Notes: a model not told the origin generated them from the sequence alone. Shown: positions 48,358 through 58,411, counted from the first letter of the stretch. The stretch is 64,000 bases of DNA from Paucibacter_B soli (GCF_037482845.1 NZ_JBBHJW010000002.1:434001-498000); one strand, 5' to 3'. A program made the numbers and translations.

Positions 48358-51300
48358 ATGAGTCATTTCCTCGACCGCCTGAGCTATTTCGCTCAACCGA
48401 AAGAAGACTTCGCCGACGGCCATGGCCGTGTCACCGGCGAGGACCGCACCTGGGAAGATGCCTACCGCTCGCGCTGGCAGCACGACAAGATCGTGCGCTC
48501 CACCCATGGCACCAACTGCACGGGCTCCTGCTCGTGGAAGATCTACGTCAAGGGCGGCATCGTCACCTGGGAAACCCAGCAGACCGACTACCCGCGCACC
48601 CGCCACGACCTGCCCAACCATGAGCCGCGCGGCTGCGCCCGCGGCGCCAGCTACAGCTGGTATCTCTACAGCGCCAACCGCGTCAAGTACCCGATGGTGC
48701 GCGGCTCGCTGCTCAAGCATTGGCGCGCTGCACGCGCGGTGGCCAAGAGCCCGGTGGACGCCTGGACCAACATCGTTGAAAACACCGAACAGCGCCGTGA
48801 ATGGCAGCAGGACCGCGGCCTGGGCGGCTTCGTGCGCTCGAACTGGGACGAGGTCAACGAGATCATCGCCTCGGCCAATATCTACACCATCAAGAAGCAT
48901 GGCCCCGACCGCGTGATCGGCTTCTCGCCGATTCCGGCCATGTCCATGATCAGTTATGCCGCCGGCAGCCGCTACCTGAGCCTGATGGGCGGCGTGTGCA
49001 TGAGCTTCTACGACTGGTACTGCGACCTGCCGCCCTCGAGCCCGCAGATCTGGGGCGAGCAGACCGACGTGCCCGAGAGCGCGGACTGGTACAACAGCAA
49101 CTACATCATCGCCTGGGGCTCCAACGTGCCGCAGACGCGTACCCCCGACGCCCACTTCTTTACCGAGGTGCGCTACAAGGGCGCTAAGACGGTGGCGATC
49201 ACGCCCGACTACGCCGAGATCTCCAAGCTCGCCGACATCTGGATGCACCCCAAGCAGGGCACCGATGCCGCCATCGCGATGGCGATGGGCCATGTGATCC
49301 TGAAGGAGTTCTATTTCGACAAGCGCAGCGCCTATTTCGACGACTACGCGCGCCGCTACACCGATCTGCCCCTGCTGGTGAAGATGAAGAAGCAGGTCAC
49401 GGCCGATGGCCGCGAACTGCTGGTGCCCGACCGCTACCTGCGTGCCAGCGACTTCGGCGGCAAGCTGCACCAGGACAACAACCCCGAGTGGAAGACCGTG
49501 GCCTTCGATACCGCCGGCAAGGTGGTGCTGCCGAATGGCTCGATCGGCTTCCGCTGGGGCGCCGGCGAGCGCCCCGACCTGGGCAAGTGGAACCTGGAGT
49601 CCAAGGAAGCGGTGCAGGGTACCGACGTCAAGCTCAAGCTCTCGGTGGTCGAGGATGGCGCGCAGGCGCACGAGGTGGCCGAGGTCGGCTTCCCTTACTT
49701 CGGTGGCGTCGAGGCTCCGCACTTCACCGCCAACAAGCAGCAGGACGTGCTCTCGCGCAATGTGCCCGTGGTGCGTCTGAAGCTGGGCAAGCATGAGGAC
49801 GCCGAGGAGGCCCTGGTGGCCACGGTGTTCGACCTGCAGGTGGCGCAGTACGGCATCAATCGCGGCCTGGGTGACGACACCCCCAACAGCTACGACGACA
49901 ACAAGGCCTACACCCCGGCCTGGGCCGAGTCCATCACCGGTGTGAAGCGCGAGCAGATCATCACGGTGGCGCGCCAGTTCGCCGACAACGCCGACAAGAC
50001 GCATGGCAAGTCCATGGTCATCATCGGCGCGGCCATGAACCACTGGTACCACTGCGACATGAACTACCGCGGCATCATCAATATGCTGATGATGTGCGGC
50101 TGCATCGGCCAATCGGGCGGCGGCTGGGCGCATTACGTGGGCCAGGAAAAGCTGCGCCCGCAGACCGGCTGGACCGCGCTGGCCTTCGCGCTCGACTGGA
50201 TCCGCCCGCCGCGCCAGATGAACAGCACCAGCTTCTTCTATGCTCACACCGACCAGTGGCGCTACGAGAAGCTCGACGTCAGCGAGGTGCTCTCGCCGCT
50301 GGCCGACAAGAAGGAGTACGGCGGCAGCCTGATCGACTACAACGTGCGCGCCGAGCGCATGGGCTGGCTGCCCAGCGCACCGCAGCTGCAGACCAACCCC
50401 ATCCAGGCGGTGAAGGACGCACAGGCCGCCGGCATGGATGCCAAGGACTATGCGGTCAAGGCGCTCAAGGACGGCTCGCTGCGCATGAGCTGCGAGGACC
50501 CCGACCATCCGGCCAACTGGCCGCGCAATATGTTCGTGTGGCGCTCCAACATCCTGGGCTCGTCGGGCAAGGGCCACGAGTACTTCCTCAAGCATCTGCT
50601 GGGCACGACCAACGGCGTGCAGGGCAAGGATCTGGGCAAGGACGATGCCAAGCCGCAGGAGGTGGAATGGCACGCCAAGGCACCCGAGGGCAAGCTGGAC
50701 CTGCTGGTGACGCTGGACTTCCGCATGAGCACCACCTGTCTGTACTCGGACATCGTGCTGCCCACCGCGACCTGGTACGAGAAGAACGACCTCAATACCA
50801 GCGACATGCATCCCTTCATCCACCCGCTGTCCACTGCGGTGGATCCGGCCTGGCAGGCTCGCAGCGACTGGGAGATCTACAAGGGCTTTGCCAAGAAGCT
50901 GAGCGAACTCTGCGTGGGCCATCTGGGCGTTGAAAAGGAACTGGTGCTGACGCCGCTGATGCACGACAGCCCGGCCGAACTGGCCCAGCCCTTTGGCGTG
51001 GCCGAATGGAAGAAGGGCGAGTGCGAGCTCATCCCGGGCAAGACCGCACCCTCGATCGCCGTGGTCGAACGCGACTATCCGAATCTCTACAAGCGCTTCA
51101 CCGCCCTGGGCCCCTTGATGAACAAGGCCGGCAACGGCGGCAAGGGCATTGGCTGGGATACCAAGACCGAGGTCGAGCAGTTGGGCGATCTGAACGGCCG
51201 GGTGCGCGAGGAGGGCGTGACCTTGGGCATGCCCAAGATCGAGAGCGACATCGACGCCACCGAGGTGGTGCTGCAGCTCGCCCCCGAGACCAACGGCCAT

Positions 51301-52137
51301 GTGGCGGTGAAGGCCTGGGAGGCTCTGGGCAAGCAGACCGGGCGCGACCACGTGCATCTGGCCCTGCACCGCGAGGACGAGAAGATCCGCTTCCGCGACA
51401 TCCAGGCGCAGCCGCGCAAGATCATCTCCAGCCCGACCTGGTCGGGTCTCGAGAGCGAGAAGGTGTCCTACAACGCCGGCTACACCAATGTGCATGAACT
51501 GATCCCATGGCGCACCCTGACCGGCCGCCAGCAGTTCTACCAGGATCACCCCTGGATGCAGGCCTTCGGCGAGGGCTTCACGAGCTACCGGCCGCCGGTG
51601 GACCTGAAGGCGCTGGCGGGCTTCCACGGCGTCAAGCCCAATGGCAACAAGGAGATTGCGCTCAACTTCATCACGCCGCACCAGAAGTGGGGCATCCACT
51701 CGACCTACAGCGACAACCTGATGATGCTGACGCTGAACCGCGGTGGCTCGGTGGTCTGGCTCAGCGAGGACGATGCGCGTCAGGCCGGTATCGTCGACAA
51801 CGACTGGATCGAGCTCTTCAACGCCAACGGCGCGATCGCGGCGCGGGCGGTGGTGAGCCAGCGTGTCAACCCCGGCATGACGCTGATGTACCACTCGCAG
51901 GAGAAGATCATCAACACCCCGGGATCTGAGATCACCGGTACGCGCGGCGGCATCCACAACTCGGTGACGCGCATCGTCACCAAGCCGACGCACATGATCG
52001 GTGGCTACGCGCAGCTGGCCTATGGCTTCAACTACTACGGCACCATCGGCACCAACCGCGATGAGTTCGTGCTGGTGCGCAAGATGGCCAAGGTGGACTG
52101 GATGGACGAAGAAGGAAACGCAGAGGTGACCGCATGA
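48358..52137 (+). CDS. narG: Respiratory nitrate reductase alpha subunit NarG
   Basis: A 1259-aa molybdenum protein that reduces nitrate to nitrite on the cytoplasmic side. The N-terminal FS0 cluster is set by H50, C54, C58 and C93 (HGTNCTGSC ... RGCARG), the His-Cys3 pattern of membrane-bound NarG rather than periplasmic Nap. The Mo-bis-MGD part follows, with FYDWYCDLPPSSPQIWGEQT and the dinucleotide-binding C-terminus. The stop overlaps narH by ATGA. Length is normal for NarG. Confidence 0.98.
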   Translation: MSHFLDRLSYFAQPKEDFADGHGRVTGEDRTWEDAYRSRWQHDKIVRSTHGTNCTGSCSWKIYVKGGIVTWETQQTDYPRTRHDLPNHEPRGCARGASYSWYLYSANRVKYPMVRGSLLKHWRAARAVAKSPVDAWTNIVENTEQRREWQQDRGLGGFVRSNWDEVNEIIASANIYTIKKHGPDRVIGFSPIPAMSMISYAAGSRYLSLMGGVCMSFYDWYCDLPPSSPQIWGEQTDVPESADWYNSNYIIAWGSNVPQTRTPDAHFFTEVRYKGAKTVAITPDYAEISKLADIWMHPKQGTDAAIAMAMGHVILKEFYFDKRSAYFDDYARRYTDLPLLVKMKKQVTADGRELLVPDRYLRASDFGGKLHQDNNPEWKTVAFDTAGKVVLPNGSIGFRWGAGERPDLGKWNLESKEAVQGTDVKLKLSVVEDGAQAHEVAEVGFPYFGGVEAPHFTANKQQDVLSRNVPVVRLKLGKHEDAEEALVATVFDLQVAQYGINRGLGDDTPNSYDDNKAYTPAWAESITGVKREQIITVARQFADNADKTHGKSMVIIGAAMNHWYHCDMNYRGIINMLMMCGCIGQSGGGWAHYVGQEKLRPQTGWTALAFALDWIRPPRQMNSTSFFYAHTDQWRYEKLDVSEVLSPLADKKEYGGSLIDYNVRAERMGWLPSAPQLQTNPIQAVKDAQAAGMDAKDYAVKALKDGSLRMSCEDPDHPANWPRNMFVWRSNILGSSGKGHEYFLKHLLGTTNGVQGKDLGKDDAKPQEVEWHAKAPEGKLDLLVTLDFRMSTTCLYSDIVLPTATWYEKNDLNTSDMHPFIHPLSTAVDPAWQARSDWEIYKGFAKKLSELCVGHLGVEKELVLTPLMHDSPAELAQPFGVAEWKKGECELIPGKTAPSIAVVERDYPNLYKRFTALGPLMNKAGNGGKGIGWDTKTEVEQLGDLNGRVREEGVTLGMPKIESDIDATEVVLQLAPETNGHVAVKAWEALGKQTGRDHVHLALHREDEKIRFRDIQAQPRKIISSPTWSGLESEKVSYNAGYTNVHELIPWRTLTGRQQFYQDHPWMQAFGEGFTSYRPPVDLKALAGFHGVKPNGNKEIALNFITPHQKWGIHSTYSDNLMMLTLNRGGSVVWLSEDDARQAGIVDNDWIELFNANGAIAARAVVSQRVNPGMTLMYHSQEKIINTPGSEITGTRGGIHNSVTRIVTKPTHMIGGYAQLAYGFNYYGTIGTNRDEFVLVRKMAKVDWMDEEGNAEVTA

Positions 52138-53657
52138 AAGTACGCGCTCAAATCGGCATGGTGCTGAACCTGGACAAGTGCATTGGTTGCCACACTTGTT
52201 CGGTGACCTGCAAGCATGTTTGGACGAATCGCCCGGGCATGGAGTACGCCTGGTTCAACAACGTCGAGTCCAAGCCCGGCATCGGCTATCCCAAGGAATG
52301 GGAGAACCAGGACAAGTGGCATGGTGGCTGGATCCGCAAGGCCAGTGGCGAGATCGAACCGCGCCAGGGCGGTAAGTGGAAGCTGCTGATGCGCATCTTC
52401 GCGAATCCGAACCTGCCGCAGATCGACGACTACTACGAGCCCTTCACCTTCGACTACGACCATCTGCAGTCGGCGCCGAAGTCCAAGGCCGCGCCGACGG
52501 CGCGCCCGCGCAGCCTGATCACCGGCAAGCGCATGGAAAAGATCGTCTGGGGCCCGAACTGGGAGGAAATCCTCGGCGGCGAGTTTTCCAAGCGCAGCAA
52601 GGATGCGAACTTCGAGAATGTCCAGAAGGACATCTACGGCCAGTTCGAAAACACCTTCATGATGTACCTGCCGCGTCTGTGCGAGCACTGCCTGAATCCG
52701 GCCTGCGTGGCATCGTGCCCCTCGGGCTCGATCTACAAGCGCGAGGAAGACGGCATCGTGCTGATCGACCAGGACAAGTGCCGCGGCTGGCGCATGTGCG
52801 TCTCGGGCTGCCCCTACAAGAAGATCTATTACAACTGGCAGTCGGGCAAGGCCGAGAAGTGCATCTTCTGCTACCCGCGCATCGAAGCGGGCCAGCCAAC
52901 CGTGTGCTCCGAGACCTGTGTGGGCCGCATCCGCTATCTGGGCGTGCTGCTTTACGATGCCGACCGCATCCAGGAAGCCGCCAGCGTCAAGGACGACAAG
53001 GACCTCTACCAGGCCCAGCTCGACATCTTCCTCGACCCGCATGATCCCAAGGTGATCGCGCAGGCGCGCAAGGACGGCATCCCCGAGGCCTGGCTGGAGT
53101 CCGCGCGCAAGAGCCCGGTCTACAAGATGGCGGTGGACTGGAAGGTCGCGCTGCCCCTGCACCCGGAGTACCGCACCCTGCCCATGGTCTGGTATGTGCC
53201 GCCGCTCTCGCCGATCAGCGCCGCCGCCAACGCCGGCCAGATCGGTGTGAACGGCCAGATCCCCGACGTCAAGCAGCTGCGCATCCCGGTGCAGTACCTG
53301 GCCAATATGCTCACCGCCGGTGACGTCAAGCCGGTGGAACGTGCGCTCGAGCGCATGCTGGCGATGCGCGCCTACCAGCGCGGCAAGCATGTGGACGGCG
53401 TCGAGGACAAGGCGGTGCTGGACCAGGTGGGCCTGATCAAGCACGAGGTCGAGGACATGTACCAGACCATGGCGATCGCCAACTACGAGGACCGCTTCGT
53501 CATCCCCAGCACGCACCGCGAGTACGCCGAAAACGCCTACGACCTGCGTGGCGGCTGCGGCTTCAGCTTCGGCAACGGCTGCTCGGAGGGCGAGACCAAT
53601 GTGAGCCTGTTCGGCGGACAGAAGAAGCGCACCATCCCGATCAAGACCACGGTCTGA
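52134..53657 (+). CDS. narH: Respiratory nitrate reductase beta subunit NarH
   Basis: A 507-aa iron-sulphur protein with four cluster motifs: CIGCHTCSVTC (C16-C26), CEHCLNPACVASCP, CRGWRMCVSGCP and CIFCYPRIEAGQPTVCSETC. A Trp replaces one Cys in the third (CRGW), giving the 3Fe-4S cluster typical of NarH. It passes electrons from NarI to NarG. It starts in the narG stop. Confidence 0.98.
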   Translation: MKVRAQIGMVLNLDKCIGCHTCSVTCKHVWTNRPGMEYAWFNNVESKPGIGYPKEWENQDKWHGGWIRKASGEIEPRQGGKWKLLMRIFANPNLPQIDDYYEPFTFDYDHLQSAPKSKAAPTARPRSLITGKRMEKIVWGPNWEEILGGEFSKRSKDANFENVQKDIYGQFENTFMMYLPRLCEHCLNPACVASCPSGSIYKREEDGIVLIDQDKCRGWRMCVSGCPYKKIYYNWQSGKAEKCIFCYPRIEAGQPTVCSETCVGRIRYLGVLLYDADRIQEAASVKDDKDLYQAQLDIFLDPHDPKVIAQARKDGIPEAWLESARKSPVYKMAVDWKVALPLHPEYRTLPMVWYVPPLSPISAAANAGQIGVNGQIPDVKQLRIPVQYLANMLTAGDVKPVERALERMLAMRAYQRGKHVDGVEDKAVLDQVGLIKHEVEDMYQTMAIANYEDRFVIPSTHREYAENAYDLRGGCGFSFGNGCSEGETNVSLFGGQKKRTIPIKTTV

Positions 53658-53668
53658 GGAGACGCACG

Positions 53669-54370
53669 ATGAGTAGCAAGAAAGACCAAGCGATCACGCT
53701 CAGCTGCCGCGTGCTGGCCAAGTTGCTGGACTATCCCAGCGACGAGACCCGCGCCCTGCTGCCCGAGTTGCTGCAGGCCCTGCAACAGGAACGCGCGCTC
53801 AGCCCGGCACGGCTGGCCGAGATGCAAGCCCTGGTGGCGCGCCTGGCGCGCCCCGGCCAGGACGGCGCCTTCGCAGTGCAGGCCCTCTACGTCGAGACCT
53901 TCGACCGCGGCCGCGCCACCAGCCTGCACATGTTCGAGCATGTGCACGGCGACTCGCGCGAGCGCGGCCCGGCCCTCGTGGACCTGGCCAAGACCTACGA
54001 GCAGGGCGGCATGTTCTTCGATGCCAGCGAACTACCGGATTACCTGCCGGTGGTGCTGGAGTTTGCCTCCACCCAGCCGCCGGCGGTGGCGCGCGAGTTC
54101 CTGGGCGAGATGGCGCATATCCTGAACGCCATCCACACCGCCCTGATCAAACGCGAGAACCCCTATGCCGCGGCCATCGGCGCGGTGCTGGAGCTGGCCG
54201 GCGAGAAACCGCAGGCGGTGCAGATCACGCCCGACGAGCCGCTCGACGAGGCCTGGCAAGAGCCGCCGGCCTTCGATGGTTGCTCGTCCAAGGGCCAGAG
54301 CCGGCCCGGCGCGCCCCAGCCCATCCATATCGTCAAGAAGAACCCTAGCCAAGAAGGAGCCCGCATATGA
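53669..54370 (+). CDS. narJ: Nitrate reductase assembly chaperone NarJ
   Basis: A 233-aa TorD/NarJ-family chaperone. SCRVLAKLLDYPSDETRALLP and FDRGRATSLHMFEHVHGDSR are the family's landmark regions. NarJ binds NarG and allows cofactor insertion and membrane attachment; it is not part of the final enzyme. Its stop overlaps narI by ATGA. The C-terminal 50 residues are low-complexity, as is common. Confidence 0.96.
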   Translation: MSSKKDQAITLSCRVLAKLLDYPSDETRALLPELLQALQQERALSPARLAEMQALVARLARPGQDGAFAVQALYVETFDRGRATSLHMFEHVHGDSRERGPALVDLAKTYEQGGMFFDASELPDYLPVVLEFASTQPPAVAREFLGEMAHILNAIHTALIKRENPYAAAIGAVLELAGEKPQAVQITPDEPLDEAWQEPPAFDGCSSKGQSRPGAPQPIHIVKKNPSQEGARI

Positions 54371-55089
54371 GCTCTCTAGACTTCGCCCTGTTCGGCATCT
54401 ACCCGTATATCTGCCTGGCCGTGTTCCTGGTTGGCAGCCTGCTGCGTTTCGACCGCGACCAGTACAGCTGGAAGAGCGATTCCTCGCAGCTGCTGCGCGC
54501 CGGCAGCCTGCGCTGGGGCAGCAATCTGTTCCACATCGGCGTGCTGTTCCTGTTCTTCGGCCATAGCGTGGGCATGCTGACCCCGCACTTCCTCTACGAG
54601 CACTTCATCAGCGCCGGCAACAAGCAGCTGATGGCCATGGTGAGCGGCGGACTGGCCGGCCTAGCGGGCTTCGCGGGCGTCAGCATCCTCTTGCATCGTC
54701 GCCTCAGCGACGAGCGCATCCGCCTGAACAGCAAGTTCAGCGACATCATGCTGCTGGTGCTGCTGTGGATACAGCTGGCCCTGGGCCTGGCCACCATTCC
54801 GCTGTCGGCCCAGCACCTGGACGGCGGCATGATGATGCAGCTGGCCGGTTGGGCGCAGCGCATCGTCACCTTCCAGGGTGGTGCGGTGGAACTGCTGGCC
54901 CATGCCAGCTGGATCTTCAAGCTGCATATGTTCCTGGGCATGAGCATCTTCCTGGTGTTCCCCTTCACCCGCCTGGTGCATGTGTGGAGCGGCTTCGGCA
55001 CGCTGGCCTATATCGCGCGGCCCTACCAGATGGTGCGCAGCCGCCGCATCTCGCTGCCGGCCGGCCACACGACACCTCAGCAGCACTGA
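54367..55089 (+). CDS. narI: Nitrate reductase gamma subunit NarI
   Basis: A 240-aa membrane cytochrome b with five helices. Histidines for two b haems lie in WGSNLFHIGVLFLFFGHSVG (helix 2) and in FKLHMFLGMSIFLVFPFTRL with LVHVWSGFG. NarI anchors NarGH and oxidises quinol. It starts within the narJ stop and is followed by the ppi gene after 16 bases. Confidence 0.97.
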   Translation: MSSLDFALFGIYPYICLAVFLVGSLLRFDRDQYSWKSDSSQLLRAGSLRWGSNLFHIGVLFLFFGHSVGMLTPHFLYEHFISAGNKQLMAMVSGGLAGLAGFAGVSILLHRRLSDERIRLNSKFSDIMLLVLLWIQLALGLATIPLSAQHLDGGMMMQLAGWAQRIVTFQGGAVELLAHASWIFKLHMFLGMSIFLVFPFTRLVHVWSGFGTLAYIARPYQMVRSRRISLPAGHTTPQQH

Positions 55090-55105
55090 GCAAACGGAGA
55101 CCACG

Positions 55106-55963
55106 ATGTCTGGATCACAAGGATGTGGTGGCGGCAGCTGCGGCTGTGGCGGCGCCAAGGCGGCGCCGACGCCTGAGCTGCAGGCCGACCCTCGGGTCGC
55201 CCTGCCGATGGTGAATGGCGTGCCGCTGCAGGGCGAGGGCGAGAGCCCCGACCTGGAGCAGTTGCGCCAGCGCGCCTATAGCGAGCTGCTGCGCCAGGCC
55301 GCGCAGCGCCAGGGCCTCTTGGCCGTGGGCGATCTGCCCGGCGTGGATGGGGTGCTGAGCGAAACCGCCTCGGCCGCCATCGAGGCCCTGCTGGAGCGCG
55401 AGATCCGCATCCCCGAGCCCGACGAGGCGGCCTGCCGGCGCTACTTCGAGGCCCATGCCGCGCGCTTCGCTCAGGGCGAGCGCGTGCAGGCCAGCCATAT
55501 CCTGTTTGCCGTCACGCCCGGCGTGGATGTGGACGCGCTGCGCCAGCGCGCCGAAGGCCTGCTGGTGCGCCTGCGCTGCGAAGACCAGGCGGCCTTTGCG
55601 GCCGCTGCCGGCGAGACCTCCAACTGCCCCAGCGGCGCCGACGGCGGCGAACTGGGCTGGCTCGCGCGCGGCGACTGCGTGCCCGAGTTCAGCGCGGCCC
55701 TGTTCGCACAGGACGAGGCCAGCGCCCATGTGGGCGTGCTGCCGCGCCTGGTTAGCACGCGTTTCGGCTTTCATATCGTGCGCGTGCAGGCCCGCGAGCC
55801 CGGCGTGGCCCAGCCCTTCGAGGCGGTGGCCGCGGCGATCGCACAGACGCTCAGGCAGCAGGCCTATGTGACGGCCCTGCGCCAGTACCTGAACCTGCTG
55901 GCCGGCGAGGCGGTGCTGGAAGGCATAGAGTTGGAAGCTGCCGACTCACCCTTGCTGCAATAA
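55106..55963 (+). CDS. Parvulin-type peptidyl-prolyl isomerase of the nar operon (Cys-Gly-rich N-terminus)
   Basis: A 285-aa protein: an N-terminal Cys-Gly tract (QGCGGGSCGCGG), a helical region (about 40-120) and a parvulin domain (about 130-240) with ASHILFAV, GGELGWLARGDCVPEFSAAL and STRFGFHIVRV. It resembles NifM/PpiC-like proteins. Isomerases of this type follow narGHJI in several betaproteobacteria and probably aid folding of the reductase. The Cys-Gly tract could bind metal. No signal peptide, so cytoplasmic. Confidence 0.85.
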   Translation: MSGSQGCGGGSCGCGGAKAAPTPELQADPRVALPMVNGVPLQGEGESPDLEQLRQRAYSELLRQAAQRQGLLAVGDLPGVDGVLSETASAAIEALLEREIRIPEPDEAACRRYFEAHAARFAQGERVQASHILFAVTPGVDVDALRQRAEGLLVRLRCEDQAAFAAAAGETSNCPSGADGGELGWLARGDCVPEFSAALFAQDEASAHVGVLPRLVSTRFGFHIVRVQAREPGVAQPFEAVAAAIAQTLRQQAYVTALRQYLNLLAGEAVLEGIELEAADSPLLQ

Positions 55964-55970
55964 ACCGGCC

Positions 55971-56666
55971 ATGCCCGACGAACTGCTGTCCCGACTGCGT
56001 CGCTTCAACACCGACTTCTTCCCGCAATACCAGGCCCAGTTCAAGGATCTGGTCGAGCAGGGGCAGCATCCCACCACGCTCTTCATCGGCTGCTCGGATT
56101 CGCGCGTGGTGCCCTATATGCTCACCGGCGCGGGTCCGGGCGAGCTGTTCCTGGTGCGCAATGTGGCGGCCTTTGTGCCGCCCTACGACGGCTCGGCCGG
56201 CCACCATGGCACGGCCGCGGCGATCGAGTACGCGGTGCTGGCGCTCGAGGTGCAGCACATCATCGTGTGCGGCCACAGCCATTGCGGCGGCATCCGCGCG
56301 CTCTACGGCGAGGTGCCGACCGAGGCCACCAATCTGCGCGCCTGGCTGGACATGGGGCGCGAGGCCGTGCTGCCGGTGCAGCTCAGCGACGAGGCGCTGC
56401 GCCGCACCGAGCAGCGCTCGGTGGTGCTGCAACTGGAGCGCCTGATGGAATACCCGATGGTGCGCGCACGCGTCGAGCAGGGGCGCATCGCCCTGCATGG
56501 CTGGCACTATGTGATCGAGGCCGGCGAGGTGCATGTGTTCGACGTCAACCTCGGCGCTTTTGTGCCGGCGTCCACCTCCGAGCACAGCGGCACCGGCCCC
56601 TACCGCGCCGCCGATCCGGGCGCGCTGTTCAACGAGATCGACGACGCCTGGGCGCCGCGCCGCTGA
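55971..56666 (+). CDS. Beta-class carbonic anhydrase
   Basis: A 231-aa enzyme with the beta-class zinc ligands C41, H102 and C105 and the D43-R45 pair (CSDSRV, CGHSHCGG). It interconverts CO2 and bicarbonate. Placed eight bases after the isomerase gene, it looks like an operon member, perhaps to supply bicarbonate or buffer pH during nitrate respiration. Common in nar neighbourhoods of related bacteria as far as I recall. Confidence 0.94.
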   Translation: MPDELLSRLRRFNTDFFPQYQAQFKDLVEQGQHPTTLFIGCSDSRVVPYMLTGAGPGELFLVRNVAAFVPPYDGSAGHHGTAAAIEYAVLALEVQHIIVCGHSHCGGIRALYGEVPTEATNLRAWLDMGREAVLPVQLSDEALRRTEQRSVVLQLERLMEYPMVRARVEQGRIALHGWHYVIEAGEVHVFDVNLGAFVPASTSEHSGTGPYRAADPGALFNEIDDAWAPRR

Positions 56667-56699
56667 ACCGGGCTAAGCTCCCGCTTCAGGAGGTCCGCC

Positions 56700-57143
56700 A
56701 TGTACAAGCATCTTCTGGTCCCCGTCGACGGCAGCGAGCTGTCGCAGCATGCGGTGCAGGCCGCGCTGGCCCTGGCCAAGGCGCTGGGCGCGCAAGTCAG
56801 CGGCCTGGTGTGCGAATCGCTGCCGGTGCTGCCCGCGGTGGGCATGCATCCCAGCAATTACCAGCTCGCCGCCGATCAGCACCGCGCCTACACCGACGCC
56901 CATGCGGAGAAGGTGCTCGGCGAGTTCGAGGCCGCGGCGCGCGAGGCCGGCGTGGTCTTCCAGGGGCTGCAGCGACGCTCCGACGATGTCGATCAGGCCA
57001 TCGTCGACGCCGCGCGCGAGCAGGCTTGCGACCTTATCGTGATGGCCACCCATGGCCGCAGCCGCCTGGGCGAATGGCTGTTCGGATCGCACACCAAGGC
57101 GGTGCTGGCCAAGTCACGCCTGCCTGTGCTGGTGATCCATTAG
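56700..57143 (+). CDS. Universal stress protein UspA family
   Basis: A 147-aa single-domain Usp with LLVPVDGSELSQHAVQAALA at the start and the ATP-binding ATHGRSRLGEWLFGSHTKAV near the end. UspA proteins are often under FNR-type control and support survival in low oxygen or nitrosative stress. GGAGGT (56690-56695) is a good Shine-Dalgarno five bases before the ATG. It overlaps the glycosyltransferase end on the other strand by four bases. Confidence 0.92.
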   Translation: MYKHLLVPVDGSELSQHAVQAALALAKALGAQVSGLVCESLPVLPAVGMHPSNYQLAADQHRAYTDAHAEKVLGEFEAAAREAGVVFQGLQRRSDDVDQAIVDAAREQACDLIVMATHGRSRLGEWLFGSHTKAVLAKSRLPVLVIH

Positions 57144-58411
57144 GTGCGCGCCAGCAGCGCCTCCAAGCGCTCTGCCGCCACCGCGTTGCCTGCGCCGGGC
57201 GCAAAGCGGGCTGCCGCGCTGCGGCAGCGTTCGGCGCGATCGGGCGCGTCCAGCAGGCGGCTCAGCTGCCCTTGCAGGCGGCGTGCGTTCACGCGCGTGG
57301 CGGGCAGCACCTCGGCCACGCCCAGCCGGTGTGCGCGCGCGCCGTTGTCGAACTGGTCAAAGCCGCTGGGTACCACCAGCTGCGGAGTGCCGGCGCGCAG
57401 GGCCTCGGCCATGGTGCCTATGCCACCATGGTGCACCACCGCTGCCAGCCTTGGCAGCAAGGCCTCGAAGGGGGCTTGCGGCAAGCACATCACCTCGGAC
57501 GGTAGCGGCTGCGGTATCTGCTCGGCATGGGTGCTGATGAAGAGCCCGCGGCGGCCCAGGCGCTGCAGGGCCTGCAGGGCGGCGGCAAAGAACGCTGCGG
57601 CATGGCGGTTGCCCGTGCCTGGCGTGAAGGCAATGGGTGCATCACCCGCGGCGAGAAACTGCTGCAAGGCCGGTGCCAGCACCGCGCCCTCAGAATGGCT
57701 GCCCAGCAGAAAGTCGCCATGCACCAGATTGCCGGGCCAGTCAGCAAGCGCCGGCGCAAACCAGTCCGGGAAGAGTGTCAGCGCGGCGTCGCAGCTGGCT
57801 TGCATATGAGCCAGGAAATGCGCCACGGCCGGCAGGCCCAGCCGCGCACGCTCGGCGTTAAGTGCCGGCAGGATGTGCGGGTCCACCCAGATGCGGTCCA
57901 GCAGGCCCCACATGGCGCGCCGCGCCCATATCGGCAGCCAGCCGGGGATGGCTTGCGCGCCCACCATGAGCGGATCGTGAACGGTGCGCAGATTGGACGG
58001 TGCCAGCTCCAGCCCTATCACCCGCACATCGGCGCGCGCCGCGCGTGCCAGGTCCGCGCCCGGCAACAGGATGGGGTGGCAGACCAGCGCGCAGGGCCGC
58101 GCGCCGGGCAGCTCCAGCACATGCTGGCGCAGCGCCAGCAGGCGCGGCATCAGGCTGCGCAGGATCACGCCAAAGCCCTCGCGCTCGTGCCATAGCTGGG
58201 GGTTGTCGAGCAGGGCCTGGTCCTCTTCGGCCGCGCCAAAGAGCTTGTAGGGCAGGCCGCTGGCGCGCAGGCTGGCCTCGTGCAGGCTGGGGGCAAACAG
58301 GCTGACGCTGTGGCCGCGGGCCTGCAGCAGCTGGCCCAGGCGCACAAAGGGCAGCAGATCGCCGCCGGTGCCCGAGGTGGCCAGCAGCACATGGGGGAAA
58401 GGCAGGGTCAT
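57140..58411 (-). CDS. GT1-family glycosyltransferase (UGT-like)
   Basis: A 423-aa GT-B enzyme. The N-terminal half opens with LLATSGTGGDLLPFVRLGQL; the C-terminal sugar-nucleotide region is AAVVHHGGIGTMAEALRAGT followed by PSGFDQFDNGARAHRLG. This is the lay-out of bacterial UGT-type transferases such as rhamnosyltransferase RhlB or zeaxanthin glucosyltransferase. Acceptor not predictable. The gene is convergent with uspA and divergent from the AraC regulator. Confidence 0.85.
   Translation of the reverse strand: MTLPFPHVLLATSGTGGDLLPFVRLGQLLQARGHSVSLFAPSLHEASLRASGLPYKLFGAAEEDQALLDNPQLWHEREGFGVILRSLMPRLLALRQHVLELPGARPCALVCHPILLPGADLARAARADVRVIGLELAPSNLRTVHDPLMVGAQAIPGWLPIWARRAMWGLLDRIWVDPHILPALNAERARLGLPAVAHFLAHMQASCDAALTLFPDWFAPALADWPGNLVHGDFLLGSHSEGAVLAPALQQFLAAGDAPIAFTPGTGNRHAAAFFAAALQALQRLGRRGLFISTHAEQIPQPLPSEVMCLPQAPFEALLPRLAAVVHHGGIGTMAEALRAGTPQLVVPSGFDQFDNGARAHRLGVAEVLPATRVNARRLQGQLSRLLDAPDRAERCRSAAARFAPGAGNAVAAERLEALLART

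Noticed and set aside
48319..51993. 1224-residue open frame antisense to narG, and other long antisense frames such as 5800-7842 and 40067-42751
   Set aside because: They lie opposite genes with clear function, show the repetitive His/Ala/Gly/Arg composition typical of antisense frames in GC-rich DNA and have no motif; they are codon-bias shadows.
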